Source of the DNA: Porphyra umbilicalis | Taxonomy: Eukaryota; Rhodophyta; Bangiophyceae; Bangiales; Bangiaceae | Reading direction: 5' to 3' | Assembly (NCBI GenBank): GCA_002049455.2 | Contig: KV918780.1 | Span: 248,001-312,000, forward strand | Length of the DNA stretch: 64,000 bases | Shown here: in pieces, positions 52,040 through 62,973 of the stretch | How the letters are laid out: every line of letters starts with the position of its first letter | Position numbering within the stretch: the stretch's first letter is position 1 | The notes under the pieces: generated by a model | The model's database searches: none | Seen by the model: only the letters and a program-made list of their open reading frames with translations | Told to the model about the DNA's origin: nothing | Made by a program: the position numbers and the translations under genes

Positions 52040-52969
52040 CACATCAACCGCCATGAGTCACTGTGAGCAAGACACATGACAAAAACGCCCATGAGGAGCT
52101 CTTCAAGTGCCTCGCAGGTACCGTATGCTCTGTTGTACTCCTTCACGTGCGCGTTATAGCGCGAGGGTGTCGCCCCGCCAAGTCCTGCCGGTGCCGAATC
52201 GTCGATACTCTGGAACGACAAGTGCACACGTGATCCACAGTCGATTGGATTGTTCTGTGGAGGAGAACAGAGGTCCGCTACGATGCAATCGAATGCCAGC
52301 CACACACTGCCTGAAGGGTGAACTTACGTCGATCGAGTTGACGGCAGCGTTGCCAGGTCAATCCGGAATGATCCTTGACTTTGTCAAGGGATCCGTTGTC
52401 TCTTTACAAACAGCCACCAAGTGAGAAGAAGCAGAAATGCATCCTGCCTGTAGGAGACATGTATGGAACGAGCAGAAGCTCATCTTCCATCCTATGCATT
52501 TTTCTGCTGGTGCTGTGTCCATCTTGGCTGTAAAATTTCCTGTGATGTCTCGTGCGCAGACGACATGACGGGCAAACAGGCTGGAATCGAATTATGTGCC
52601 GTTCCATTCTTTCGACGAGCGTTCCAAGTCCTGTAGGATCTCAGGAGAAACGGACCCACGTTCTATTCTAGAGATTAAACCTCTAGAATCGATCGTGGGG
52701 GCCGTTTCCAACGCCTGAGAGGGGGTAGAGTTGCAAACGATTTAGATCCAAATCCCCCTCCTGACGCCATTGCGATGGGGCCACTTTCCGCGCCTTGTGC
52801 TGCTCATGTTCAAATTATCACCCGATTTGAAGCCATTGTAGCCTCCTCATTGCTCGGGGGGACCTCGCATTCACGCGATAAAACGGTCACACATGCCATT
52901 TGGCGGGGCGGGGGGCAGCGAACGGCGGCGCCTATACTGGGTGCCGGCTGCCGGTCTACCGCTGCCGGC
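52040..52969. other. no confident gene; upstream of 53-kb gene
   Basis: Balanced composition with short frames only. A small inverted pair (CTCTAGAATC with GATTAAACCTCTAGA) lies near 52,668-52,690. A weak TATA-like CCTATACTGG is at about 52,931, roughly 40 bp before the next gene's ATG. Confidence 0.4.
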
Positions 52970-54367
52970 ATGCCCATGAGCGACCGCGCCGCTGGCGCCG
53001 CCCCGCCGGCAGCCCAGGCGGCCGTCGTGGTGGCCGCGGCTGCGCGCGCCGCGGCCGAAGGGCACGGGGACGTGGCGCCGTCGGCGGCCGTGTCGACAGC
53101 CGAGCGGGCGGGGAGCGCGTCCGCCGCCGCCGCCGCCACCAGCGCCGCCGCTGCCGCCGCCACCGCCGCCGCCGCCGCCAGCGCGTCGGCGTCGGCCGAC
53201 GCGGCGCTGCCGACGCAGCGGTCGCCGGTGGCCAAGGTCGCGGCGGCGGCGCCCCTGGCGGTGGCCAGCGCCTTCCCGCTGCCCGGGTGGGCGGAGCGGA
53301 CGCCGCCCGCCCCCCGCGCGCTGCAGCCCCCCCCGCGCACGTCTGGGGAGCGCGCGCGGTCGGCGTTGCGGCAGCTGCTGCCGCCCGGGACGGACAAGCT
53401 CGGCAATGGCCGCCGCCGCACGTGGTCCGTGTCGCTGCCGCTCGGGCGCCTCAGCGGCTCTGCGGGTGCGGGCGACCGGGAGCGGGATCGGGGGCGCGGG
53501 CGGGAGCGGCAGCGGGACCGCGACGGGGGCGGCGCCGACGCCAAGGCCGCCCCCGCCGAGCGCGGCAGCTGGCCCGCGTCGCGCCAGTCGAGCCGCTCGG
53601 CGGCGTCCGACGCCAAGCGGGGCGCCTCGGCCAAGGGCGGCGGCGGGGAGCCCCGCGACGGGGCCGCCGGCGCCAAGGCGGCGGCGGCCACGTCGCCGGC
53701 GGGGGCGGTCGCCGCCGCCGCGGGACGGCCGTCGCCGCCCCCCCTCGTGACGCCGACGGGGGTGCACCCGCAGGCGCTCGTGGCCCGCCTCCCCGCCGAC
53801 GCGGCGGCAGACGTGACGGTGCTGCGCCTCGACGCCGAGGCGGCGGCGCCCGGGGTGGGGCCGCCTGCGGCGGCGGCGGCCGCCGCCGCGGCCGCCGCCG
53901 CGGCCGCCGCCGCTGCGGCCGCCGCCACGGCCGCAAGTCCGGCGCCGCCGTCGCGGCGGGGCTGGTTTGCCGGCGCCGCCGCCGCCACGACGGCGGCGGC
54001 GAGGGCGGCGACGGGCGGCGGGCGGGGGGCCAAGGCGTACGCTGCGTATGCAGAGCTGCGGTCGGGGGTGGTGCTGCTCTTCCGGTCGGACGTGCCGGGG
54101 GGGGGGGGGAGCGCCCCCGAACCGGCCGTCTTTTTGGCGAGCGGCTCCGTCGTGACCCGCTCCGCGGCGGGGGCGGGGGCGGAGGCGGGCGGCCGCTCCG
54201 GCCGCCGCTCATCGACGGTCGGCGGCCACGGGGGTGGCGGCGGCGGCGGCGGCGGCGGCGGTGGGGGCGGTGGGGGGGGCGCCGCCGCCGGCGGGGCCGC
54301 CGGTGGGATGGTGCCGGCCGGACCTGCGGCGGGCACCGCAGCCACGCCGCGGCAGCGGTTCTCATGA
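52970..54367 (+). CDS. Ala/Gly/Ser-rich protein with possible partial PH domain
   Basis: A 465-codon frame from ATG 52,970 (MPMSDRAAG; an earlier in-frame ATG at 52,775 is less likely because the preceding peptide lacks the same bias). The N-terminal part is Ala-rich, followed by a basic/Ser segment (RRRTWSVSLPLGRLSG) and an Arg-Asp-Glu repeat (DRERDRGRGRERQRDRD), as in RNA-associated proteins. Near the C terminus SRRGWFAGAAA, then AYAELRSGVVLLFRSDV and PAVFLASGSVV, resemble the first strands of a pleckstrin-homology domain. The expected later strands and C-terminal helix are absent, and the chain ends in poly-Gly and Gly-Ala sequence. It may be truncated, or the next exon may be missed. Function unknown. 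Confidence 0.5.
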   Translation: MPMSDRAAGAAPPAAQAAVVVAAAARAAAEGHGDVAPSAAVSTAERAGSASAAAAATSAAAAAATAAAAASASASADAALPTQRSPVAKVAAAAPLAVASAFPLPGWAERTPPAPRALQPPPRTSGERARSALRQLLPPGTDKLGNGRRRTWSVSLPLGRLSGSAGAGDRERDRGRGRERQRDRDGGGADAKAAPAERGSWPASRQSSRSAASDAKRGASAKGGGGEPRDGAAGAKAAAATSPAGAVAAAAGRPSPPPLVTPTGVHPQALVARLPADAAADVTVLRLDAEAAAPGVGPPAAAAAAAAAAAAAAAAAAAATAASPAPPSRRGWFAGAAAATTAAARAATGGGRGAKAYAAYAELRSGVVLLFRSDVPGGGGSAPEPAVFLASGSVVTRSAAGAGAEAGGRSGRRSSTVGGHGGGGGGGGGGGGGGGGGAAAGGAAGGMVPAGPAAGTAATPRQRFS

Positions 54368-57144
54368 AATGCTCGCATGTGCGGAAAAGCACTGTTGCTG
54401 GATACATATCGGTACAAAACAGCATGTTGGTGTGAGTTTCAGTCCATTCTGACTGTAGAGGCGTGATCAGGGACGTCACTTTACCCAGAGGAAATGATGA
54501 AGTCAAGGGCCGCACGACTTTTGTTTTTGACACCCTACTGTCCCAAGACGTGTTGCCCTTGCCCGCTCAGCATGTCCATGGCATCCTCCGCGTTTTAGCA
54601 GACGTCCGACCCAAAAAGAACACCACGTCACAATCAACCGAAGAGCTCAAGTAGGATGGAGGACAATCCCTGGTCACGTCGGTGTGCTCAGAATAGTACC
54701 ACAAGGGCTCCTTCATGCTCATATGACACCCTACCTGCTGCCCTTCACGCGTGCCCCGCGACCGATGTGAGCTTGAAACGAAGTTGGTCTGTGTTAATCT
54801 TGTAGAATACTCTAATCAGGTCCAGTGGTCAAAAGTTATCTATTCAACGTCGAGACGATGTGCAGCCTGAGTACAGCACGACACAACCGCAGCTCCTTGC
54901 ATGCAACTACCATTGAGAGGCCTCAGAATGCTTGACGCCTGACCGACACGGCTCCCAAGGCAGTGACCGTGCTACGAGACTTCAGTAACATATGTCCAGT
55001 GAAAGCTGTCATCTGAACAGTATCTGATTGTCTGCTGATGGTCGCTTTTCGGCCGATTAGCTACAACCTCTGGCGCAGGATCTTCCCATGGACCCCGTCA
55101 ATCCGAGACGAGGGTCACTGCCCGCACGCCGCCATGGTCTCACAGCTCCCCCCTCCCGATCCTCGTATACGAGCAAGTGATAGCTCATACGTTCGCACAA
55201 TGGGGAAAGGACCTAGGTGGGGTACACACGTGAGTGGAAGTAGCATGAGGTCACCGTTGTCGTGCCCGCCGTCGCGGCGGTAGCCAGCCATGGGGAATGT
55301 ATTTGGCCACCTGCTGTGGATTGCTCCGGTGGACCGGACCACCGCTGTGCGCGTGCCATCGAGAATAAACTAGGAGCGCATTGCTGGAGTGCCCCGGATT
55401 GTACGTCAAAGCAGCGCCAACACTTGCCAGTCCAATGGATCACGTGCGTTTTTCTGGCAATGCCCCATCTTGTGGATACCGAATGTGCCTTCTGTTTCTG
55501 CCTATAGCGATTCCCATTGCTTTTTGTTGGAAACAGCACTGCGGCCGGTCTCCCATACTGTACTCTGTTCTTTCTGACCAGCTGGAAACAATACGGAATT
55601 TCTATCTTCGCGCGTCTCTTCTTGTCCAGCAGGACCTCCTTGGCAGATGACACGTCGGCAGCGGCCGGGTGGGCGGCCAGGCAGGAAAACACACAAAACG
55701 AGAAACACTTGTAGTGGCGACGGGCTGTCAGTGGGGAGAAGGGCAGGGACGGCCGCGGTAGCCGAGGAGTGGGGTGCGGTGCGGCACTGACACAGCACTG
55801 GTGGGGCGATGGTATCGGCCACGTCAGCTCCTCTGCACAGCGTTTTGTCCCCGATTCCTTAAAACTGAGAACTGCGAGATTCGAACACGCCCACCGATGG
55901 TTCGCAGAACAGTCGCACATTGATCACGCGATCAAATGATGCCCACTTTTTGTTGATCTCGGAGACAGAGCCCGCAGTGGAGTTCAGAAGTGCTCTAAGA
56001 CCATCTGCACCGATATTCAGTGGGAATTATCCTCACACCAGCACCTGCAGATTTGGCAATTGTCCGGCGAAGTTGCTGCCCCATGCTCATGAAGGATCAT
56101 TCCGATTCGCTGGTTCTAATCGTTCTGCGTATCGTGCTGAGAACTGTCCTGAAGTGGGAGTAAGATCATCCTGAGGATCGTGCTCAGGACTATCCTGGCG
56201 TCGGAGTACAATCATCCTGGGGATTGTCGTCATAGATTGAGTGAACGAGTGCGCAAGATTGATCTAGATTCCTGCCTCAAGGACTCGATCGTAGATGATA
56301 GCCTAGACTACTTCGAGTGACGTCGTGAGGAGGGTCTGCCGAAACCGATCAGAGAGCAAGACCTGCCCATGAGGCGTCGCTCCTGGGCCACAAAGCGTGT
56401 GCAGAGGGAACCTCAATGTTACTTGGTAGTCGTGCGACCGACACGCTGTTTCCCGGCGCAGAGGGGATGGGAACTGGGTAAACATGCGTCGGCTCGCACA
56501 TCGAGAATACCGTGAAGTCCCGGACGCACCCAGTCCCGATTTATCAATGATTGGGTTTCCTTCACGCGCAGTAAATTCGTTCTCAGCTCAGTGGCAATCT
56601 CGTCCCCTTTCGTCCTATCACAACACGTCCCAAAGTCGCAATCCCCCGGTTCAATACGGTTCAGAAGCACTCGCACCAGTGTCTCAAGCGCATGAGTGAT
56701 GTGTCAGATTACAAGTTGGGCATTGCTCTGAACGAAGAGAATGTCCACAGGTTTGTGTTCACACTGTTGACGAAATAGGCAGACATTTTGTTTGCGGAAG
56801 AGGCAGGCAGACTATCAGTTGAACAAGTCCTCACATTTTGTTCGAATGACAGTCCCCGAGATGATCTGTGGGTCAGGATGACACTGCTTCTGGAACGATC
56901 CCAGAGTCAGTCACGGAGATGATCCGTTGAACGAGTCCAGAACTGTAGTGATGAACTGCCGAATCACAGAGGTCACTCGAGAATCAGGCAATCTGAAATG
57001 TAGGATTTCCGCTGATCCACGGAACTTTTGTGCACATGATCCTCCGAATCATGCTGAGGCCATCTCACAGGAGCTTTGCATAGCTATCTCAAAACATTCT
57101 TTCGCGTCTACTCGTTATAGATTTACAAGCCGGCAAATTTAGAA
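54368..57144. other. gene-poor, AT-richer region
   Basis: About 2.8 kb of balanced composition, distinctly less GC-rich than its surroundings, with no frame above about 100 codons that looks coding apart from chance frames. At about 56,085-56,240 a motif of the type ATCATCCTG(A/G)GGAT(C/T)GT repeats three to four times at about 50-bp spacing, and related words (GGATGATC/GATCATCC) recur up to 57,060. This may be a decayed repeat. Confidence 0.5.
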
Positions 57145-58147
57145 CTATCCCGGCGATGAAATACCGACCCGCAGTGTGCACGTGTCAGGCCAGTGTGCGT
57201 CGAAATTGGCAACCCGCCCACAATGCCAATTTGCGCCCCCGAGCCCCCCTAGCACGACGCTCAGCTCCCCCCGACCCCCCACCACACCCCCCGCCAACCC
57301 GGCCTCCAACCCCCCCCCAACCCCCGCCCCAGCACCCCCCCAGCACCCCCCTAATCCCTCGAATCCCCCCCCCCCCCCCAACGCCTCCCCAGGGAGTCCC
57401 CACGATCTCTTGTAGCCCCACCTACGATCTGGGTCGTTTTTTCGAGATACGACCCCTTCCAAGTATACGACACCCTTAATAGGGGACGGAGCAGACGACA
57501 AAGACGAAGAGCGACACGGATCCTATGCAGCCAATGAGCGATCGATTACACAGTGAAAGGAACTCCCGTTGCAGCCAATCAGGAGTGGATCCACTGTAAA
57601 GAAAAGTCTGACAGACAGTTGACAAGAGGGTGGGGTGGGTCGGGCCCCGTCGGTTCCCGTGGTTTCTCGGTCGTTTCCCGTCGATCCGCCAGCAATTCCG
57701 GGCTCGGGGCCTGCAAGGCAGGCCGGTTCCCTTCGGTTCCCATCCGTTGTCCGCCGATCTGCGCCAGATGCCGGGATCGGGACAGATGCTGCACACGATC
57801 TTGCCAGCCCGCGAATCTTTTCGCGGTCGTTTCGAACCAGATCGCCGATTGCGAAGGCATGGGTGCCCCCCCCCTTGTTTCAATTCTCTGAAGGCTGTTG
57901 TCTTTTTCGACTGCTACCAACAATCGGGGCCCGGATGTAGTTAGAATCTGTTCTTACATGGCCTCAGTCGGGAAATTCTAATGTTGTTCTTTTCCCCTTC
58001 TTGTTGCGTACCGGCAAAATTGAGCAGGCTGCTTTAACTTCGACATCAGCGAAGCACGATTCGAAGTCGAGTTACCTAATGGCACGACAGCTGAGATCTC
58101 AATACAGAAATGGTCACGTCAATAGAGACCTTCGGGTTGTCAAAATT
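57145..58147. other. no confident gene; C-rich tract and short repeats
   Basis: 57,235-57,390 is C-dominated with CCCCC(A/T) runs. 57,640-57,760 has repeated CGGTTCCC(G/T) words. A 39-bp unit containing GAGACCTTCGGGTTGTCAAA at 58,122 recurs at 58,882, on the far side of the inserted element. No gene is supported. Confidence 0.45.
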
Positions 58148-58857
58148 TCAGGCACGTGCGTGCAATACCCTGGCCTTCAGGGCGGTGGCGCGCTCGGCGA
58201 CGCATTGACACTGGGCACGCCGGCCGGCACTATGGCCGCGAGCGCGCACGGGGGCACGTACAGCCACGTTGCCGAGGTGGGGCGGGCGTAGGGCGGGGAA
58301 AGGGGTGCCGCCTCCGCCACCGCAGCGGCGGCGACCCGCCGGCGTCGCGCGGCGCCCACGGGCGAGGCCGTCACTCCGACGCGCAACGCACCTGCGCACG
58401 GCGGGCAGGGCGGCCGACAAGGCGCACGGGCGGGCGGGTGGGACTGACCGTCGCGCGACGAGGCGCCTGTAACCGCGCCGCTAGATGGCGTCAGCAACCG
58501 CCGACGCGCCGCGGCAACAGAAGACGGCGCGCATGCACGATTACCGCAGGGTCATCGTGGGCTCGTCAAGCCCCGGAAGTCGCTGCGCGCGGTCACCGCG
58601 CGCAACTCAAGGCGGTAGAGGGGGCACGGGAGCAGGCACCGTCCGGGCCCAGTGACCCCTGTGGCAGGACAGTCCTTCTCAGCCACGTAACTCTATTCGT
58701 TTTTAGCGTCATCGCGACCCTTCCAACAGTGACACGCCCTCAGATCCCTGAGGAGACGAATGCAGACTGCCACTTCTGAAGCGGAGAGCAAGTCCCTTGA
58801 TCTAAGTATATGTGTGCATCACTACACTTTGAGAGCACCCTGTCCCAAAGGCCAGGG
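58148..58857. mobile_element. second copy of the AATT-flanked element, inverted
   Basis: Reverse-oriented relative of the element at 4,203-4,898: starts CAGGCACGTGCGTGC and ends AAGGCCAGGG, flanked by AATT at 58,144-58,147 and 58,858-58,861. Internal words match throughout (for example CATCACTACACTTTGAGAGC and CCTGTGGCAGGACAGTCC), with moderate divergence and small indels. It split a short tandem repeat, one half now at 58,119-58,147 and the other continuing at 58,858-58,905. No ORF of note. Confidence 0.72.
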
Positions 58858-58861
58858 AATT

Positions 58862-59408
58862 TGGGTCGACTCAACAGAGACCTTCGGGTTGTCAAATTTG
58901 GGTCGACGGCGTGGGCCGGGGACACGTTTCACGCTACCGGTAGTAGGGTTCGCAGTAGCGCCCCCAGGTAAGTGAGGGCAGTGGAGCGTAACCACGACCT
59001 CATGGCGCCCTAACAGCGCCTTTCTGAGGTCTAACAGCGCCCCCAAATCGACCCGAGTAGCACCCATAAGTACGGACTCCAGACAGGTAGCACCCTATAA
59101 TTCCGTGATTCTTCAGTAATCGCAGCCGCCAGTTGATCCAGTTGTCTATTTAATGATGGCAGTCTGGGGTCGCCACTGCCGAGTCCCCGTCAGTTTTTGT
59201 TTTCTTCACAATCAAGCCCAATCACCACCACGCGTACAACATCACCAGTGTACAGGCGCTCTGCTGCCGAAAGGTACCGCACCACGTCAAAGATATGACG
59301 CAGTCCCACGGACTTGCGCTGAGAGACGCGACGGTAGCAGTGGGCACCGCAATCCCCCGTCGGATCACCAGAAAGGCTGCGGCCCCTTGAAAACGCGTTT
59401 CACTCTAA
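58862..59408. other. repeat-rich spacer
   Basis: Contains the displaced half of the 39-bp repeat, a stretch related to the centre of the foldback element (GTGGGCCGGGGACACGTTTC at about 58,912), and several AGCGCC words (58,954-59,045) similar to a cluster at 60,045-60,130. No gene seen. Confidence 0.45.
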
Positions 59409-59953
59409 GAGCATCTCCACCAATGGAGCCAACCGTCCAACCAAAAAGGCCACGTGTGCGAAGCGTATGGCGCTGTCATTGGCTCTCCAAAGGCAGAGCG
59501 AAAACTAAGCAGATCACGTCTCAAAATTGGGCTCGCCTCGACGTCTCTGACGGTGGGCCTCTTTTGTGGCGCGCCAGTATTCCCACAGACTCGCTGAAGA
59601 GAATCTCCATTACTGCCAGATCCTCTCGCAACTGTCAGCAAGCCACGGGTCACGCTTTCCATTGGCTTTTGTGGTTCGAACAGGGAACCAGTGGTTGGCC
59701 AAACGACTCCGCTGCTCTCCGAACAGGCCTGTTTGGAGTCGGGCTGCCGTTGAAGCTCCAAAACTACGCTGATTCCGTGTGGTGAGCGCGAGATGGATTA
59801 GTCGGCTAAAAACTGTGAGGAGTGCTATTTTTGGGCCGTCACACCACCGTCACACATTGGTTTCGGACCTCGCTCTCTCCACCAATGCCCCCTTTGGCCA
59901 AACGGTGCCACGTTTGGCTGTTTGGACGGTTGGAGCCATTGGTGGAGATGCTC
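59409..59953. mobile_element. Harbinger-like MITE, 545 bp
   Basis: Ends are GAGCATCTCCACCAATGG and its reverse complement, extending with mismatches for about 35 bp (CCAACCGTCCAA in both). The left flank is TAA and the right flank TCA, compatible with a decayed 3-bp TWA-type duplication as made by PIF/Harbinger transposases. GAGCATCTCCA-type termini are common in that superfamily. No coding capacity. Confidence 0.6.
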
Positions 59954-60263
59954 TCAGCCTAATCACACAGAGCTGCATGCTGGTCACTAGGCATTCATGA
60001 GCTTGAAGAAGTGAAATTACTCATGCTCTATGCGCGCCCTATACGCGCCTCGGCGTCGAGGGGCGCGGGACATTAACAGCGCTCCGACAGCGCCCTATCA
60101 GCGCCTTAACAACGCCCCTCAATAGCGCCCCGGGCGTTCTGTCCAATCCTAACGGTTAGGCCTCGGACCCAGATCTCCACATTCGTGGGCTGTCTCGGCG
60201 CCAACCTACAACAAAGAAGAATGTTGATGGAACCTGATGCGGGGTCCGTGGATAGCCGCAATA
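59954..60263. other. spacer without gene
   Basis: About 310 bp between the MITE and the pogo element. It contains five or six CAGCGCC-type words (60,050-60,130), with no coding evidence. Confidence 0.45.
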
Positions 60264-60669
60264 CAGTCAATACCCACTTATATAGCAGGCTGGCATACAT
60301 TGTAGCCCCTCTTTTTTTAACCGATTTGGTGTCCGCGCAGGGGATCAGAAGGTCATATTAGGGTGTGATCAACGGTTCTCACGCACGATGAGAAGCCTAT
60401 TCGAATATAGGTGTCGTGTTAAGAGATCGACAGCGGGGCCTGTTAGTGGAGAAGTACCTGTTCATGTTGCAATCTCGAGGCTCCACCGGACTGCAGGTAG
60501 GGCTTCGTGTGACTTGGACTAGTCACAAGAGCCCAAAGCACTCGGTCAGATCAAGGGCGGATCCCTGCCAGATGAGGAGGAAAAGGCACCGTTCCTGCGC
60601 CAGATCGTGTCCAGGCCTGGGTCAACTGACCAACACCTTGAATGAGGCAGCAGACAGTGGGATCGCGAC

Positions 60670-60785
60670 GGTTCCGTCAGTGGTGGCTCAACTCACTGGT
60701 CCGGCTCCCACTCGTGGCCACCGCTTCTGTCAGTGGCTCCCACGGGTGGCCACCGCTTCCGTCGGCGGATCCCACCGGTGGCCAA
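60670..60785. repeat. 33-bp minisatellite inside pogo element
   Basis: GTGGCCACCGCTT with flanking TCAGTGGCTCCCAC words recurs three to four times at about 33-bp spacing, in the 3' untranslated part of the transposase gene. Similar end-proximal repeats can serve as transposase-binding sites, but this is inference. Confidence 0.55.
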
Positions 60786-60972
60786 CGAGGCCGACGGCGG
60801 CTTCTGTGGGCTGTTGGCCAAGTTTGTCTGCATCACCGCATTGCGGTAGCGTACTGGACGCACCCAGCCGTACATAATATGGGCATACAGTACAATGAAG
60901 ACGTCGTCTTCTTCCTGCACGGATCCAACAAAAAAAGAAAAAAAATAGCAGTGCAAACAAAAATAGCACAGA

Positions 60973-62973
60973 TCACTCGTGTCCACTGGACGAGCTCGAG
61001 TCGCTGTCCCCGCTCTTGCTTCCTTCCTCTTCGATCACGGGCTTCCCAGCCCACACGAGATCATCAGCCGTGGCAGCGCGGACCCCCTCGTCCTCCTCCT
61101 GCCTCAGCCAGCCTTCCAACGCAGCCGCGCTAGCGGCGGCACCGCCATCACGAAACGCCGCCCTCCCAAATTCACTCCCACTCATTAAAGCAACGCACGC
61201 CTCCACGTCATCACGCACCGAATGGGACGACTGGCGATATTCCCCGTGCTGAGCGTTGACAGCTGCGGCCACGTCGGCGGTAAGAAGCGTAGACTTGATC
61301 CAACAGTGTGCAATCGTCGAAGGTTCGATGGCAGGCCATTCGGCCAGCACAATCTCCGCCGCGTCTTGGAGGTGAGCTCCAGCCCCTTCCCGGACACCCA
61401 GCACAGGACGCCTGGAGGCTCGGCGGGCCGGCAGACGCCGCCGGTTCACTGGACGGGCTGCTGCTGCCTGCTCAGGCGTTGCCGCTGGCCAATCCGAAGG
61501 AAACCCCCAAACGCCAGGTCCGGCTGCCATAGGTTGGCCGCTGCTCCTCAGGCCCGACTCAAATGCCGCGACGACCAAGTCCAAAAGTCGCCTCTTGTAC
61601 CGACGCTTCAAACACGCGATGATTCCCAGGTCCAATGGTTGGTACAAAGACGTACAGTTCGGCGGTAGTGGAATGAAGCGCACTTGATCGCACTCGAGTT
61701 CGACGTGGGCGCCGCAGTTGTCCGAGATAAGGGCCACCGGAAGTCTCGTGCGACCGCGTACGGCTGGTTGAAAGACCGTCTCGAACCAGGACTTGTACAC
61801 ACCTCCATCCATCCACGCACTTTCCTGGGAAAAGTACGGAAGAGGGCAAGGCTGACGTGGTCGCTTGAAGCACAACGGTTCTTTTGCCTTGCCAATAATA
61901 GCAATTGGAATCTTGTGCGTACCCGTGGCATTGCACGCCAAGACAAGGGTGACCCGGTCCTTGGCATTCATCGCCTTGGTCCCGCGCGCCCGCCGGCGCT
62001 GACTGGCAGTTACGTAGGCACGATTAGGAATGCACCGGTAGAAGAGCCCGGTCTCGTCGACGTTGTAGATCCTCTCGGGACTGTACCCCTCGAGCTTCTT
62101 TCGAATCTCGGCGATACGCGGCTCTGCCCCGGCAGCGTCCGCTGAACCGCCCGTACCCCAAAGGGCAATGTTGTGCAGGTTGTACCGCCGTGCCCACCTC
62201 TGGATGAAATTTGGCGACCCCTTGAAACCGGTGACCCCCAGCTCTTCCGCAATGAGCCGGGCACGGGCCTCCAAAACGCCACCCGATACGGGGAGATGTT
62301 TGGCACCGACTCGTTGCAGGGTCTGATACCAATCCCAAAGCTTGGATGACACCTGCTCAAAGTAAGACCGCCGGTGGCGCGTCCAGGACAGGTTCTCGTC
62401 CGCTGCCGCCCGGCGCTTGAATTGCGCACGGTTCTTGTAGATACCGCGAGCGGTGGACTCGGCAATAGGGAGGTGGAACATTGACAATATCTCGGACCAC
62501 TTGTATTGTCCACTCTCCCGCAGCTCAATAAGCGCTAACCTTTCGCCCAAGGAGATAGACTGCCGCCTCTTGCGACCCGCCCCACGCCCTTGCCGCGGGC
62601 TCGGCTCCGACGGCCCCGGACCGTCGCTAGCCGTCACGTCTTGATCTGCACGGTCACCCGCGTCCGCGGTGGCCGATGATTCCCCGACAGGATGCTCAGT
62701 CGAAAGCGCAGGATTCCCACCAAACGCCTCGACAGCCGCCGCAGTGGCTGCCTGCGCCGCAACATCAATGGCCCGACGGATCTCAGGAGAGGGATCAGGG
62801 TACACTTGCTCCACCGCGGCGGCTGCGGCCGCCGCCGCCACATCGCCCACACGCGTGCGATTCAGAGAAGCCGGGGAACCACGAGGAGTCACCACGGCGG
62901 CAGCGCACAGGGATGCACAAGCAGCGAGCAAGAGAATATCAAGACAAATGGCCAATAGCTCCAAAAACTCCAT
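60973..62973 (-). CDS. pogo/Tigger-like DDE transposase, 666 aa
   Basis: Single-frame transposase of the Tc1/mariner superfamily. Residues about 135-190 form a CENP-B/Psq-type helix-turn-helix (SLGERLALIELRESGQYKWS). About 205-270 is the second, Tc5/CENP-B-type HTH (FKGSPNFIQRWARRYNLHNI). The DDE core has Asp306 in YNVDETGLF, Asp418 in ALISDNCGAH and Asp448 in YQPLDLGII (DD29D), and the C terminus ends as in Tigger proteins (AEWPAIEPSTIAHCW). It binds the TIRs and cuts and rejoins DNA at TA. The ATG at 62,973 is the first true ATG; the frame continues upstream without one. Odd points are a hydrophobic, signal-peptide-like N terminus (FLELLAICLDILLLAACA) and an Ala/Pro/Arg-rich insertion at about 475-545. 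It may retain activity. Confidence 0.85.
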   Translation of the reverse strand: MEFLELLAICLDILLLAACASLCAAAVVTPRGSPASLNRTRVGDVAAAAAAAAVEQVYPDPSPEIRRAIDVAAQAATAAAVEAFGGNPALSTEHPVGESSATADAGDRADQDVTASDGPGPSEPSPRQGRGAGRKRRQSISLGERLALIELRESGQYKWSEILSMFHLPIAESTARGIYKNRAQFKRRAAADENLSWTRHRRSYFEQVSSKLWDWYQTLQRVGAKHLPVSGGVLEARARLIAEELGVTGFKGSPNFIQRWARRYNLHNIALWGTGGSADAAGAEPRIAEIRKKLEGYSPERIYNVDETGLFYRCIPNRAYVTASQRRRARGTKAMNAKDRVTLVLACNATGTHKIPIAIIGKAKEPLCFKRPRQPCPLPYFSQESAWMDGGVYKSWFETVFQPAVRGRTRLPVALISDNCGAHVELECDQVRFIPLPPNCTSLYQPLDLGIIACLKRRYKRRLLDLVVAAFESGLRSSGQPMAAGPGVWGFPSDWPAATPEQAAAARPVNRRRLPARRASRRPVLGVREGAGAHLQDAAEIVLAEWPAIEPSTIAHCWIKSTLLTADVAAAVNAQHGEYRQSSHSVRDDVEACVALMSGSEFGRAAFRDGGAAASAAALEGWLRQEEDEGVRAATADDLVWAGKPVIEEEGSKSGDSDSSSSSGHE

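Noticed and set aside
57145-57501. 118-codon minus Gly-rich frame
   Set aside because: Follows a C-run tract; no signal peptide and no similarity recognised.
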